Both the position numbers and the translations under genes were made by a program. The notes under the pieces were generated by a model. That model was given only the letters and a program-made list of their open reading frames with translations, was not told the origin of the DNA and did no database searches. A stretch of 64,000 nt of DNA from Bacteroidales bacterium (lineage in GTDB: Bacteria; Bacteroidota; Bacteroidia; Bacteroidales; Paludibacteraceae), in the NCBI GenBank assembly GCA_015061115.1, contig SUXE01000009.1:124001-188000 (forward strand), given 5' to 3'. Position 1 is the first letter of the stretch. Each line of letters opens with the position of its first letter. Below, piece after piece: positions 27,110 through 35,564 of this stretch.

Positions 27110-29452
27110 TTATCGCAACTCCACCTTATGTGTTTCTGTTCCGACTTTTACGACATAAATGCCTTTCTGTGGCACTGAGATCTGGATATTTTCCTGACCG
27201 CCACGCTTACTTACGATCAGTCTACCCAACATGTCATACACTTCGATATCACTCTCCGCTCCACGCACATAGATAGTGTTTCCGTCTGTCCATACAGTTG
27301 TCACACTTGCCACAGCATCGTTTACGCCAGTACCTTCATCAATATATTTCACCGTCCAACCTTCCGGTATTCTGTCTAATCCATATTCAAGCGGCAATGC
27401 TTTCGGGCAGTAGAATGTGCCGGTCTGAGCAACATTTTTCACCCAACAATTAGTGTTGTCCTCCTGATCAGAGCTGTCTTTCCACTCGACGAAGGCGACT
27501 CTGATTTCAGACAAGTTAGTACATTCTGAGAACATGAAGTCATAACAAGCATCTGCCAACGTTGTGGCTGGTAATTCTGGAGCTTGCGTCAAACTTGTGC
27601 AACCCGAGAACATGGAGTAATAACAAAAATCCGCCAACGTTGTGGCTGGTAATTCTGGGGCTTGCGTCAAACTTGTGCAACCTTTGAACATGAAGTTATA
27701 ACAATAATCTGCCAACGTTGTGGCTGGTAATTCTGGGGCTTGCGTCAGACTTGTGCAACCTGAAAACATATATGCATAACAAGCATCTGCCAACGTTGTG
27801 GCTGGTAATTCTGGAACTTGCGTCAAACTTGTGCAACCTTCGAACATATATGCATAACAACTTTCTGCCAACGTTGTGGCTGGTAATTCTGGGGCTTGTG
27901 TCAGGTTAGTGCAACCTTTGAACATTCCGTTATAACAACTTTTTACCAACGTTGTGGCTGGCAATTCTGGGACTTGTGTCAGGCTTGTGCAACCTTCGAA
28001 CATATATGCATAACAACCATCTGCCAACGTTGTGGCTGGCAATTCTGGGGCTTGCGTCAGACTGGTGCAACCTAAGAACATAAATGTATAACAACCATCT
28101 GCCAACGTTGTGGCTGGCAATTCTGGGGCTTGCGTCAGACTGGTGCAACCTTCGAACATATATGCATAACAACGTTCTGCCAACGTTGTGGCTGGCAATT
28201 CTGGGGCTTGTGTCAGACTTGTGCAACCTGAGAACAAACTATAGAAACAATAATCAGCAGGGACTACAAGGGTTTCGCCTGTGCCGTCGATCAAACTCAT
28301 CACGCTACCGCTGACAGCAATCTTTCCTGTCATCGTAAAAGATGAGTATTTATTATACCACTTTGAGAACCCTTCCGGATTATCCCCTCTCAGCAAAGCC
28401 TTGTCACCCTTATGAACCAACGTGATGGAATCTCCTTTAACCAATGCGGTCCAGGTTTCTCCACCATCCAATGAATACTGCACGTCAGGATTATTATTTT
28501 TATTCAAGATTCCGAACGTAGAGCTATCCTCCTCGGCAGTGAAGGTGAGGTAGTTGGCCATGTCCTCGATATATTTCACCGTCCAACCCTCAGGGATCCT
28601 GCTTATTCCATATTCGAGAGCCAACGTTTTCGGGCAGATGAAGGTGCCGGTAGGTGCTACGTCTGCGACCCATTCAAGAGTGTTATCATTCCACTTGTCG
28701 AAAGCGATACTGATTTCAGACAAGTTTGTGCAACCCGAAAACATGCTTTCGCAACAGCCACTTCTCATAAATAGGGAGTCTGGCAACTCTGTAGCTGGCA
28801 ATTCGGGAGCCTTCGTCAGGCTAGTACAACCTGAGAACATAGCACGATAACACCAGTCTGCTAATGTCGTGGCAGGGAGTTCCGGGGCTTGTGTCAGGCT
28901 AGTACAACCTGAGAACATAGCACGATAACACCAGTCTGCTAATGTCGTGGCAGGCAGTTCCGGGGCTTGTGTCAGGCTGGAGCAACCTGAGAACATGCCA
29001 TAATAGCACCATTCGGACAACGTCGTGGCTGGCACTTCGGGAGCCTGCGTCAAGCTGGTGCAATTCTCAAATAAGTACCAGAAACAGCTCTCTTTAGGAA
29101 TTTTTAAGGAAAGACCTATTCCATCGATTAAACTCATCACACTACCGCTGGCGGCGATAGCACCCGTCATGATGAAGTGTACGTTATCCTTCCCATTACT
29201 TCCCAATCCACCTTCATTATATCCCCTGATGTGTGCCTTGTCTCCTTTTTTTGCCAGTAGGATTGTATCTCCAACCGCCAATTCAGTCCACGTCTCCCCG
29301 CCGTCTAAGGAGTATTGTACATCTGGAGTGAGATAGTTGTAGGCTATCCCAAACGTTGAACTATCCTCCTCCGCCGTGAAGGTCAAATAGTTGGCGGCAT
29401 TTGATATACAAAAGACGCACAACATCATAATCAAAGAAGCTATTCTTTCCAT
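27110..29452 (-). CDS. BspA-like repeat surface protein with C-terminal sorting domain
   Basis: 780 aa with a signal peptide (residues 1-19). Two large modules each begin 'NYLTFTAEEDSSTFGI' and a 'VQYSLDGGETWT' beta domain, then a run of 26-residue repeats of the form 'CTSLTQAPELPATTLA-CY-MF-G' (about four in module 1, nine in module 2). The repeats resemble leucine-rich/DUF285 units of BspA-type surface proteins. The last 75 residues ('IEVYDMLGRLIVSK...GIYVVKVG') match a Por/T9SS-type sorting domain, so it should be exported to the surface. A likely role is adhesion or host/substrate binding. The repeats are near-identical at DNA level and prone to copy-number change. Confidence 0.85.
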   Translation of the reverse strand: MERIASLIMMLCVFCISNAANYLTFTAEEDSSTFGIAYNYLTPDVQYSLDGGETWTELAVGDTILLAKKGDKAHIRGYNEGGLGSNGKDNVHFIMTGAIAASGSVMSLIDGIGLSLKIPKESCFWYLFENCTSLTQAPEVPATTLSEWCYYGMFSGCSSLTQAPELPATTLADWCYRAMFSGCTSLTQAPELPATTLADWCYRAMFSGCTSLTKAPELPATELPDSLFMRSGCCESMFSGCTNLSEISIAFDKWNDNTLEWVADVAPTGTFICPKTLALEYGISRIPEGWTVKYIEDMANYLTFTAEEDSSTFGILNKNNNPDVQYSLDGGETWTALVKGDSITLVHKGDKALLRGDNPEGFSKWYNKYSSFTMTGKIAVSGSVMSLIDGTGETLVVPADYCFYSLFSGCTSLTQAPELPATTLAERCYAYMFEGCTSLTQAPELPATTLADGCYTFMFLGCTSLTQAPELPATTLADGCYAYMFEGCTSLTQVPELPATTLVKSCYNGMFKGCTNLTQAPELPATTLAESCYAYMFEGCTSLTQVPELPATTLADACYAYMFSGCTSLTQAPELPATTLADYCYNFMFKGCTSLTQAPELPATTLADFCYYSMFSGCTSLTQAPELPATTLADACYDFMFSECTNLSEIRVAFVEWKDSSDQEDNTNCWVKNVAQTGTFYCPKALPLEYGLDRIPEGWTVKYIDEGTGVNDAVASVTTVWTDGNTIYVRGAESDIEVYDMLGRLIVSKRGGQENIQISVPQKGIYVVKVGTETHKVELR
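27505..28240 (-). repeat. 78-bp tandem coding repeats, about nine copies
   Basis: The second module of the surface protein contains about nine in-frame 78-bp units. Blocks such as GCCAACGTTGTGGCTGG recur at regular spacing with few substitutions. A shorter, more divergent array of the same unit (about four copies) lies at about 28715-29075. Confidence 0.88.
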
Positions 29453-29606
29453 ATTATTTGGTTATCAATTAACATCGCATTATTACACCTCAACAAACTT
29501 AGCAATGCAAATGTAACAACAAAAAGAACACCCCCTCCCCGCATTGTTGTTTTTAACTTATTTTAACACCAACAGATCTGTTCTTTTTCCGACCGTGGAA
29601 CAGTCG

Positions 29607-29834
29607 CTATTCCAGACATCTGTTGACAAACGTCGCAGACGATTTAGCAAAAGCGATCTCAGGCTTTCTTGGATCTCCATTCTGAGCCACAAGATAACAC
29701 GCATAACGTGTGAGCATGTAGTCGTCAACCTCTCTTTGTGCTCCTTTGGCGATCTCGATCATTTTACCGGCGCGGGTAAAATGATCTACCACTTCACATC
29801 CTGCATTTCGGCAAGTCTCCTGAGTTTTTATCAT
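29607..29834 (-). pseudogene. dinD fragment, short second copy
   Basis: Only about 60 residues match DinD ('[32 protein letters not shown]...PEIAFA'). The frame then runs into unrelated sequence and stops. The segment 29646-29735 is 89/90 identical to 30401-30490 in the longer dinD remnant, so this is a partial duplication. It is too short to be functional. Confidence 0.78.
29757..29786. repeat. Inverted repeat in the short dinD fragment
   Basis: Arms GATCATTTTACC and GGTAAAATGATC (12 bp each) flank the 6-nt spacer GGCGCG. It occupies the same codons as the perfect 30-bp palindrome in the longer dinD copy at 30512, but with different arm sequence. Confidence 0.9.
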
Positions 29835-29846
29835 TCAAACATAAAA

Positions 29847-29904
29847 AAAGAGACGCAGCAATGCCACGTCTCCACAAATTATGCCAACACAATCGTGTAT
29901 TTAA
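29847..29904 (-). repeat. Dispersed AGAGACG hairpin repeat, copy 2
   Basis: Core hairpin AGAGACG...CGTCTCC at 29849-29873 followed by the same tail as copy 1 (ACAAATTATGCCAACACAAT), with a few substitutions. It lies just downstream of the dinD remnant's ancestral stop at 29911 and could terminate it. Confidence 0.85.
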
Positions 29905-29910
29905 ATCTCA

Positions 29911-30649
29911 CTATTTTCTTTTCGGCAAAACTTTTTTCTCTTCCGATGTCAACCGACGTTCCACTTTCTTCACATCCTCACCAGCTGGTTGATTCTCTGG
30001 GACAATGCCTCTGTCGAGTGACGGCAAGATTATTTTCCACATGTTCGTTGTCTATCTGAGTCACTCCGAACAAGTCTTTTTGTTGGACATTTACAGAGGT
30101 CATCTCTGCGGCAAAATCCTTTGCTTTTATGTTGATCGTTGATAAGAAATCTGCGACGGGACGATTTGAAGGAGCTCCTATTTTCCGTTTCAACATTGCT
30201 GTGTCAAGATTAAACAATGCCTTGTCGCCATTGGAACGTATCATAGCAAAACCTTTGCTATCAACACCTCGTTCAAAAAGCACTCCAGACAGACGTTTCT
30301 CTGTTTCTGCCAACTTTTGCCGAGCCTGCACTCTCTCAAACTCAAGGAGTCTTTTCTCTACCATTTCCGCCACACGTGTCTGTACAGCAAAATAGTTCTG
30401 AGCAAAAGCGATCTCAGGCTTTCTTGGATCTCCATTCTGAGCCACAAGATAACACGCATAACGTGTGAGCATGTAGTCGTCTACCTCTCTAACAGAGCCA
30501 CTTCCTAGACCGACCATTTTCCCGGCGCCGGGAAAATGGTCCTCAATTCTTTCTCCAGCATTCAAACATGCCTCTTTCGCTTTGGCAATCACCCCCTCGA
30601 AACGTTTCCACTTGGCATAACCGACTTTTTCCGATACCAATTTGTACAC
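29911..30649 (-). pseudogene. dinD: Decayed DNA-damage-inducible protein D
   Basis: The frame 30649-29978 (223 aa) matches DinD over most of its length ('[20 protein letters not shown]', '[19 protein letters not shown]', '[22 protein letters not shown]', '[19 protein letters not shown]'). Both ends are damaged. It starts at a GTG directly after a TAG, so the N-terminus is lost. After '[10 protein letters not shown]' the frame shifts; the true C-terminus (RGIVPENQ...VERRL...) continues in another frame to a TAG at 29911-29913. The gap suggests a short non-triplet deletion. Probably non-functional. Confidence 0.8.
30512..30541. repeat. 30-bp perfect palindrome in the dinD remnant
   Basis: GACCATTTTCCCGGC followed directly by its exact reverse complement, with no spacer. 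It sits inside the coding frame at the '[10 protein letters not shown]' segment. Confidence 0.95.
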
Positions 30650-30780
30650 CTACATTTAGTGTTTTCCCATGTTTCTGTTTTCTTCGTTGGGGAGTTTTCT
30701 CTCACACACTTGTTTGTGGAGTTCCAAATATCAGATATTATAGCTGGCACTGTTTCCTGTTTGATAATGATTTCTATTGC

Positions 30781-30801
30781 GGGCAGGTTTGAAACCTGCC
30801 C
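30781..30801. repeat. GGGCAGGTTT inverted repeat
   Basis: Ten-bp arms (GGGCAGGTTT/AAACCTGCCC) around a single G, in degenerate non-coding sequence between the dinD remnant and yqeY. The form resembles short intergenic palindromic repeats. Confidence 0.75.
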
Positions 30802-30849
30802 CTACGATCATGGAATTTTGTCTGTTTTCTTTTGCAAAGACAAAAAAAC

Positions 30850-30887
30850 AAAGAGACGCGACAATGTCACGTCTCTACAAATTATGC
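30850..30887 (-). repeat. Dispersed AGAGACG hairpin repeat, copy 3
   Basis: The same core as copies 1 and 2 (AGAGACGCGACAATGTC...), with the tail ending at ATTATGC. It lies 15 bp after the yqeY stop and probably terminates the dcw transcript. Confidence 0.85.
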
Positions 30888-30902
30888 ATTTCGCATTATG
30901 AA

Positions 30903-31355
30903 TTACGAATTCAACAAAGCTTTCACCTTTGCTGAAATTTCTTTTCCGTCTGCCTTACCAGCAAGCTTCTTTGTAGCGACACCCATCACCTTGCCCATCT
31001 CCTGAGCTGTCTTTGCACCAACCTCAGCAATGATAGCCTTGATCTCTGCCTCCAATTCCGCGTCTGACAATTTTGCTGGCAAATACTTCTCGATCACTGC
31101 AGCCTCAGCCAACTCGTTCTCTGCCAACTCAGGTCGGTTCTGCTCTGTGAAGATTTGTGCAGACTCCTTACGCTGTTTCACCATTTTCTGAAGAATCTTC
31201 AATGCAGCGTCGTCTGCGAGATCACCACTTGCTCCCTTGGCTGTCTTTGCCTCAAGAAACTCTTTCTTAACTCCACGCAATGCCTCCAAAGCCACTTTGT
31301 CTTTGGCAATCATCGCCTTCTTTATATCCTCGCTAATAACATCAAACAATGCCAT
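30903..31355 (-). CDS. yqeY: GatB/YqeY domain protein
   Basis: 150 aa, the normal length for free-standing YqeY. Typical features are an N-terminal 'DIKKAMIAKDKVALEALRGVKKE', a central helical region with 'EKYLPAKLSDAELEAEI', and a C-terminal 'MGKVMGVATKKLAGKADGKEISA'. The domain is related to the tRNA-binding tail of GatB; its cellular role is unclear. It lies 24 bp after ftsZ2 as the last gene of the dcw run. Confidence 0.93.
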   Translation of the reverse strand: MALFDVISEDIKKAMIAKDKVALEALRGVKKEFLEAKTAKGASGDLADDAALKILQKMVKQRKESAQIFTEQNRPELAENELAEAAVIEKYLPAKLSDAELEAEIKAIIAEVGAKTAQEMGKVMGVATKKLAGKADGKEISAKVKALLNS

Positions 31356-31379
31356 AGTTATTATATTTTAAATTTATTA

Positions 31380-32753
31380 TTAATCTGGTCTGTTTGAGAG
31401 ATATCTGTTATCCCCCATTTTTATCTCCTCTCCGTCAAGTTTGACAGTGAAAGAAGACGTCGGTTCTGCCTTACGTTCCGCAACGACTGTCTTTGTACGG
31501 GTATATGCAGGAGTCTCATCTGCATCTCCTTCGCCAAACACTTTAGGTGTCAATTTTTTTCTTGTCACAGTAGTGTCGTGAGTCTCTGTAGGCATGAATG
31601 TAGTAGTTGTTGGAGTAGGCTCCGCTTGTCCAACCGTTCCGTCGTCTCCTATTACTTCGTCTTCTATTGTGACGACAACCGGTATTTCTTCCTCTTTCTT
31701 TTTTGTCTCCACTTCTTTTTTAGGAGAATCTGGAAATTTCACAGGGACAAAGACATCAGAGACAGCTCCCACAAGTTTATCCTCCGCCAACAATTGTCCT
31801 GTGACAACAACAGAGATTTTCAATTTATCCCCCATGCCTTCCACCTGACTTGCTCCCCAAATGATAGTGACATCGTCGTCGACCTTCATCTGAACCATCT
31901 CCATCGTTTCAGACAACTCGTCAATTGTGACTTCCTTATCAGAATATAGGTAGTTCACCAGAATACTCTTGGCATTACGTATATCATTATTGACAAGCAA
32001 TGGCGAAGTAAGTGCCTCACGCATAGCCTGCATAGCACGATATTCTCCTGAAGCCTCAGACGAACCGATCACCGCGTCGCCAGAATTGGTCATGACGGTG
32101 CGGACATCGTTCATATCCACATTGACGTAGCCCGACTGCGTCACCATATCGGAGATACATTGCGCAGCAGTGGCAAGAATAGAATCAGACGCCGCAAAAC
32201 TAGAAGATAATTTCATTGGTCCAGCCAACGGATTTCTATCTTTGGATGAGAGTCTGTCGTTGGAGATAATGACAAGAGAATCGACATATTTTCTCATCTC
32301 TCGCACTCCCTCTTCAGCGATTGCCTTTCTAATCGGGCCCTCATAAGAAAACGGAGTTGTGACGACACCGATAGTAAGGATACCGAGTTCCTTAGCCACA
32401 CGTGCGACTACAGGAGCTCCACCTGTACCCGTACCACCACCTAACGTGGCGGTCACAAAAACCATCTCTGTATCTTCAGATAGCAACTGTCTGACATTTT
32501 CTTCAACACTAAGCATTGCCGCCTTACCGATACGAGGATCCGATCCTGCTCCTAGGCCTTTCTTGCCGAGCAGGATTCGTTTAGGAACGGACGAACGCTT
32601 CAACGCCGCCTTATCTGTATTCATCAGGATGAAGTCGACACCTTCAACTCCCGCTTTATACATATAAGAGACAGCATTACCGCCACCGCCACCAACGCCT
32701 ATCACCTTGATAAACGTTTTGTCAGGATTAGCTATTTCAAGAGTCTCAATCAT
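31380..32753 (-). CDS. ftsZ: Second FtsZ (FtsZ2), tandem paralogue
   Basis: About 457 aa from the ATG at 32753; the upstream alternative is TTG. This start overlaps the end of the first ftsZ by 8 bp. It keeps the GTP-binding 'GVGGGGGNA', the tubulin signature 'GGGTGTGGAP' (about 105-114) and the T7 loop 'NVDMNDVRTVM' (Asp213, Asp216), so GTP hydrolysis is plausible. The H6/H7 region ('SSKDRNPLAGPMKLSSSF') is divergent. A variable Pro/Thr/Glu linker leads to a C-terminal end 'GDNRYLSNRPD', which looks like the Bacteroidota form of the FtsZ C-terminal peptide that binds FtsA and other partners. It is clearly diverged from FtsZ1, not a recent copy. Confidence 0.93.
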   Translation of the reverse strand: MIETLEIANPDKTFIKVIGVGGGGGNAVSYMYKAGVEGVDFILMNTDKAALKRSSVPKRILLGKKGLGAGSDPRIGKAAMLSVEENVRQLLSEDTEMVFVTATLGGGTGTGGAPVVARVAKELGILTIGVVTTPFSYEGPIRKAIAEEGVREMRKYVDSLVIISNDRLSSKDRNPLAGPMKLSSSFAASDSILATAAQCISDMVTQSGYVNVDMNDVRTVMTNSGDAVIGSSEASGEYRAMQAMREALTSPLLVNNDIRNAKSILVNYLYSDKEVTIDELSETMEMVQMKVDDDVTIIWGASQVEGMGDKLKISVVVTGQLLAEDKLVGAVSDVFVPVKFPDSPKKEVETKKKEEEIPVVVTIEDEVIGDDGTVGQAEPTPTTTTFMPTETHDTTVTRKKLTPKVFGEGDADETPAYTRTKTVVAERKAEPTSSFTVKLDGEEIKMGDNRYLSNRPD

Positions 32754-34101
32754 CGTCGTCGTCAATTGAATTCAAATCTATCTCTCTAGATGGTATTCTT
32801 GGACCAGCAGGAACTGGATCTGGCTCTTTTACTGGTTCCGGAATCGGTTCTGGTTCTGGCTCTGGTTCCGGTTCTGGTTCCGGAACTACTGGAGTCGGAT
32901 CTGGAACTACAGGAGTCGGGTCTGGTTTCTTTGCCGAATGGCCTTCATAGAACTTATCTATTTCATCTTTAGTCATGTTGAAACTAGAATTATTATTCTG
33001 AGGGACGACGTGATTGCCTCCCAAATAACGGTCTGCTCTCACATCCGTCTGAACCATTGCAGCACGTGCAGACATACCATAATTAGATGTCTGTGACATC
33101 TGGACATCTCCTGTCAAATCAGACTCGTCAACATTCATACCAGTAACCACAACAGTGACATTAAGGTTTTCACCAAGTCCATCATTGATAGTTGCACCCC
33201 AAATCAAGTTTGCTCCGTGGCCCTCGATCTGCTCCTGTACATAATTACAGATATATGTAGTCTCATCAATTGTCACCTCATAATCAGATGAATAAGAAAT
33301 ATTCAACAAGACATTCTTAGCTTTTTCAATACTGTTGTTGATAAGCAATGGTGAATTCAAAGCCTCCTTGATCGCTTTCTCCGCGCGATCAGGTCCGGAA
33401 GCCATTGCCAATCCCATCAAAGCATCGCCAGAATCAGTCATGACGGTGCGGACATCATTCATATCCACATTGACATAACCGTCACCAGTGATGATTTCAG
33501 CAATGCCTTTAGCTGCCATGGCCAAGATCTCGTCGCCTTTAGAGAAACCTGCCTTCAGACCAAGGTCGCCATACAATTCACGGAATCTGTCTGTTGAGAT
33601 TACGACAATCGCGTCGACAGCATCTCTCATCCTCTGCATTCCTTCCAATGCGTTAAGAAGACGACGGCGTCCCTCAAACTTAAACGGTATTGTTATGATT
33701 CCGACAGTAAGGATACCCATCTCCTTGGCTGTACGAGCGATCACAGGAGCGGCGCCTGTACCAGTACCACCTCCCATTGCCGCAGTGACAAAGACCATCT
33801 CCGTATCCTCAAGCATAGCCTTTATTTTCTCTATGGAGTCTTCAGCAGCCTGACGTCCCATATTTGGATCGTTTCCAGCACCAAGACCTTTTTCTCCTAA
33901 CTGGATATGGAATTCAGGAGGTATAGGGCTACGACGCAAAGCCTGACGGTCTGTGTTACAAATGACGAAATCTACTCCTTCAATATGGTTTTCATACATG
34001 TAGTTAGTAGCATTTCCGCCACCACCACCGACACCTATCACTTTGATAATGTTTTTTTCTTCCGAGTCGTCTACAAATGTGAAATTTTCTTCCATATCCA
34101 T
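32746..34101 (-). CDS. ftsZ: Cell division protein FtsZ (FtsZ1)
   Basis: 451 aa. 'GVGGGGGNA' (23-31), 'GGGTGTGAAP' (110-119) and T7 loop 'NVDMNDVRTVM' (Asp213, Asp216) are intact. After the globular domain (about residue 325) there is a linker rich in Pro-Glu repeats, encoded by an imperfect GGTTCTGGCTCT-type repeat. The protein ends 'REIDLNSIDDDDD', with no recognisable FtsA-binding C-terminal peptide. FtsZ polymerises into the division ring on the inner membrane. It lies 2 bp after ftsA. Confidence 0.95.
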   Translation of the reverse strand: MDMEENFTFVDDSEEKNIIKVIGVGGGGGNATNYMYENHIEGVDFVICNTDRQALRRSPIPPEFHIQLGEKGLGAGNDPNMGRQAAEDSIEKIKAMLEDTEMVFVTAAMGGGTGTGAAPVIARTAKEMGILTVGIITIPFKFEGRRRLLNALEGMQRMRDAVDAIVVISTDRFRELYGDLGLKAGFSKGDEILAMAAKGIAEIITGDGYVNVDMNDVRTVMTDSGDALMGLAMASGPDRAEKAIKEALNSPLLINNSIEKAKNVLLNISYSSDYEVTIDETTYICNYVQEQIEGHGANLIWGATINDGLGENLNVTVVVTGMNVDESDLTGDVQMSQTSNYGMSARAAMVQTDVRADRYLGGNHVVPQNNNSSFNMTKDEIDKFYEGHSAKKPDPTPVVPDPTPVVPEPEPEPEPEPEPIPEPVKEPDPVPAGPRIPSREIDLNSIDDDDD

Positions 34102-34103
34102 AA

Positions 34104-35513
34104 TTATTTCATTTCAGTTTTCTTAACAGATCCCTCAATTATATCAGTTGCGGTGTCACCCACTGCAGTAAAAAGGTTTGTGATTTTTGCGATAAAGCCA
34201 CCTCCCTTTTTCTCATTTCCTTCTGCTTTCTTCCCTGTTTTAACATCTGCGGCACTCTTTCTGCCTACAAAGACACAAGAGTCAAGAGCACAAGACTCAA
34301 GGACACCTAGACAAGCGGCAAAATCATTCATCTTACGAGCTGTCTTATCTGTGTTTCCATTTATAGAATCCAAGGATGTGAAATAAGGACTGTATTTTTC
34401 ATAACATACATCTTTGATCTTTCCTAATTCCGTATCCAAGCCAAACTCATTTGTGAATTTATCGCAAACCTTATCTAGACGAGAACCTCTTCCTGTAAGG
34501 ATAATCTTCTTTGACGACGTCAAAGCGCTCACCTTATTCATTTCTCCTAGAAGATAAGACATAAGTTCTTCCAGGCGTGCCTCTATAATCGACGCTAACT
34601 CTACAGATTGTATCTTCACATCTGTACCAGCCACTGTGACTATAACGTTTTCTTTCAAACCTTCAGGATAGGCGCAACCTATATTTTTCTTTACCTTCTC
34701 TGCCGCTTCTGTTGTCAACCCACATACTTTTTTGATATCTTTAGTGATCAGTTTGCTTCCAAATGGCAACACTCTGACGTGACGGCGAACATTATCACGA
34801 TAGATGGCGATTGATGTCGATGAGGCTCCCAGGTCGATCAATGTCGCTCCTACCTCTTTGTCGGCATCTGAAAGCATAATATCAGCCAGGGCGAATGGCA
34901 AAAGAGAATAACCTGCCAATTGGATATTAATTGACGACAATGTCTTTTCAATATCCTCCTTTATCTCTTTTTCGGCTGTGACGACACAAAAACGGCCCTC
35001 CACATTGGAAGCTCTACAACCTACTGCCTCCATCTTTATATCGTCATCGACATTGTAACCTTGGTTGATCATATCCAAGATTATCTCCTTGTCATTTTCA
35101 ACACGTTTTCTGATATCTTCCTCTATTTTCTGGACTACAGGCACATCGACGAACTGATTGTTAAGGCGGTAAGCTTCTTTCTGCTCTTTTCCTGAAATAC
35201 CTTTTCCTCCAAGAGCAATATATACGCTTTTGATTTCAACGGTGTTTCCAATGAAACTGTCTCCTATAGCAGCCTTGAATTTATTGTATACTCGGTTGGA
35301 AAGTTTGTTGAACATCGGTTTGAGTACTCCTGCCAACTCCACATAGTTGTCTACTCTACCATGTCTTACTCCTTTGGAATCTGCCTCTTCAGTTGCAATA
35401 ACCTGCGACACTTTATTGTTGTCGTCTAAGACAGCAGCCACAGATCTTATTCTCGTGGTACCCAGGTCTAGCACCACGGCTATTTTGTCCGTCAATTGTA
35501 GTGTATTCGCCAT
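34104..35513 (-). CDS. ftsA: Cell division protein FtsA
   Basis: About 469 aa from the ATG at 35513 (GTG at 35519 is the alternative). The actin-fold motifs are 'VLDLGTTRIRS' (phosphate 1), 'LIDLGASSTSIAIY' (phosphate 2) and 'IILTGRGSRLDKV' (adenosine). An SHS2/1C-type subdomain lies between. The C-terminus ('FIAKITNLFTAVG') can form a membrane-targeting amphipathic helix. FtsA tethers FtsZ filaments to the membrane. It is placed between ftsQ and the two ftsZ genes. Confidence 0.95.
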   Translation of the reverse strand: MANTLQLTDKIAVVLDLGTTRIRSVAAVLDDNNKVSQVIATEEADSKGVRHGRVDNYVELAGVLKPMFNKLSNRVYNKFKAAIGDSFIGNTVEIKSVYIALGGKGISGKEQKEAYRLNNQFVDVPVVQKIEEDIRKRVENDKEIILDMINQGYNVDDDIKMEAVGCRASNVEGRFCVVTAEKEIKEDIEKTLSSINIQLAGYSLLPFALADIMLSDADKEVGATLIDLGASSTSIAIYRDNVRRHVRVLPFGSKLITKDIKKVCGLTTEAAEKVKKNIGCAYPEGLKENVIVTVAGTDVKIQSVELASIIEARLEELMSYLLGEMNKVSALTSSKKIILTGRGSRLDKVCDKFTNEFGLDTELGKIKDVCYEKYSPYFTSLDSINGNTDKTARKMNDFAACLGVLESCALDSCVFVGRKSAADVKTGKKAEGNEKKGGGFIAKITNLFTAVGDTATDIIEGSVKKTEMK

Positions 35514-35564
35514 TTTCACTAAAATTTTTGAAAGTATTTACTAGTTCTTTGTCTTTGTTCTTTG

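Noticed and set aside
27505..28240. CRISPR-like spacing of conserved blocks
   Set aside because: The period is exactly 78 bp, in frame, and the intervening sequence is conserved protein repeat.
30650..30902. Plus-strand ORFs upstream of the dinD remnant
   Set aside because: They are low-complexity frames overlapping palindromic repeats, with no family similarity; the stretch looks like decayed non-coding sequence.
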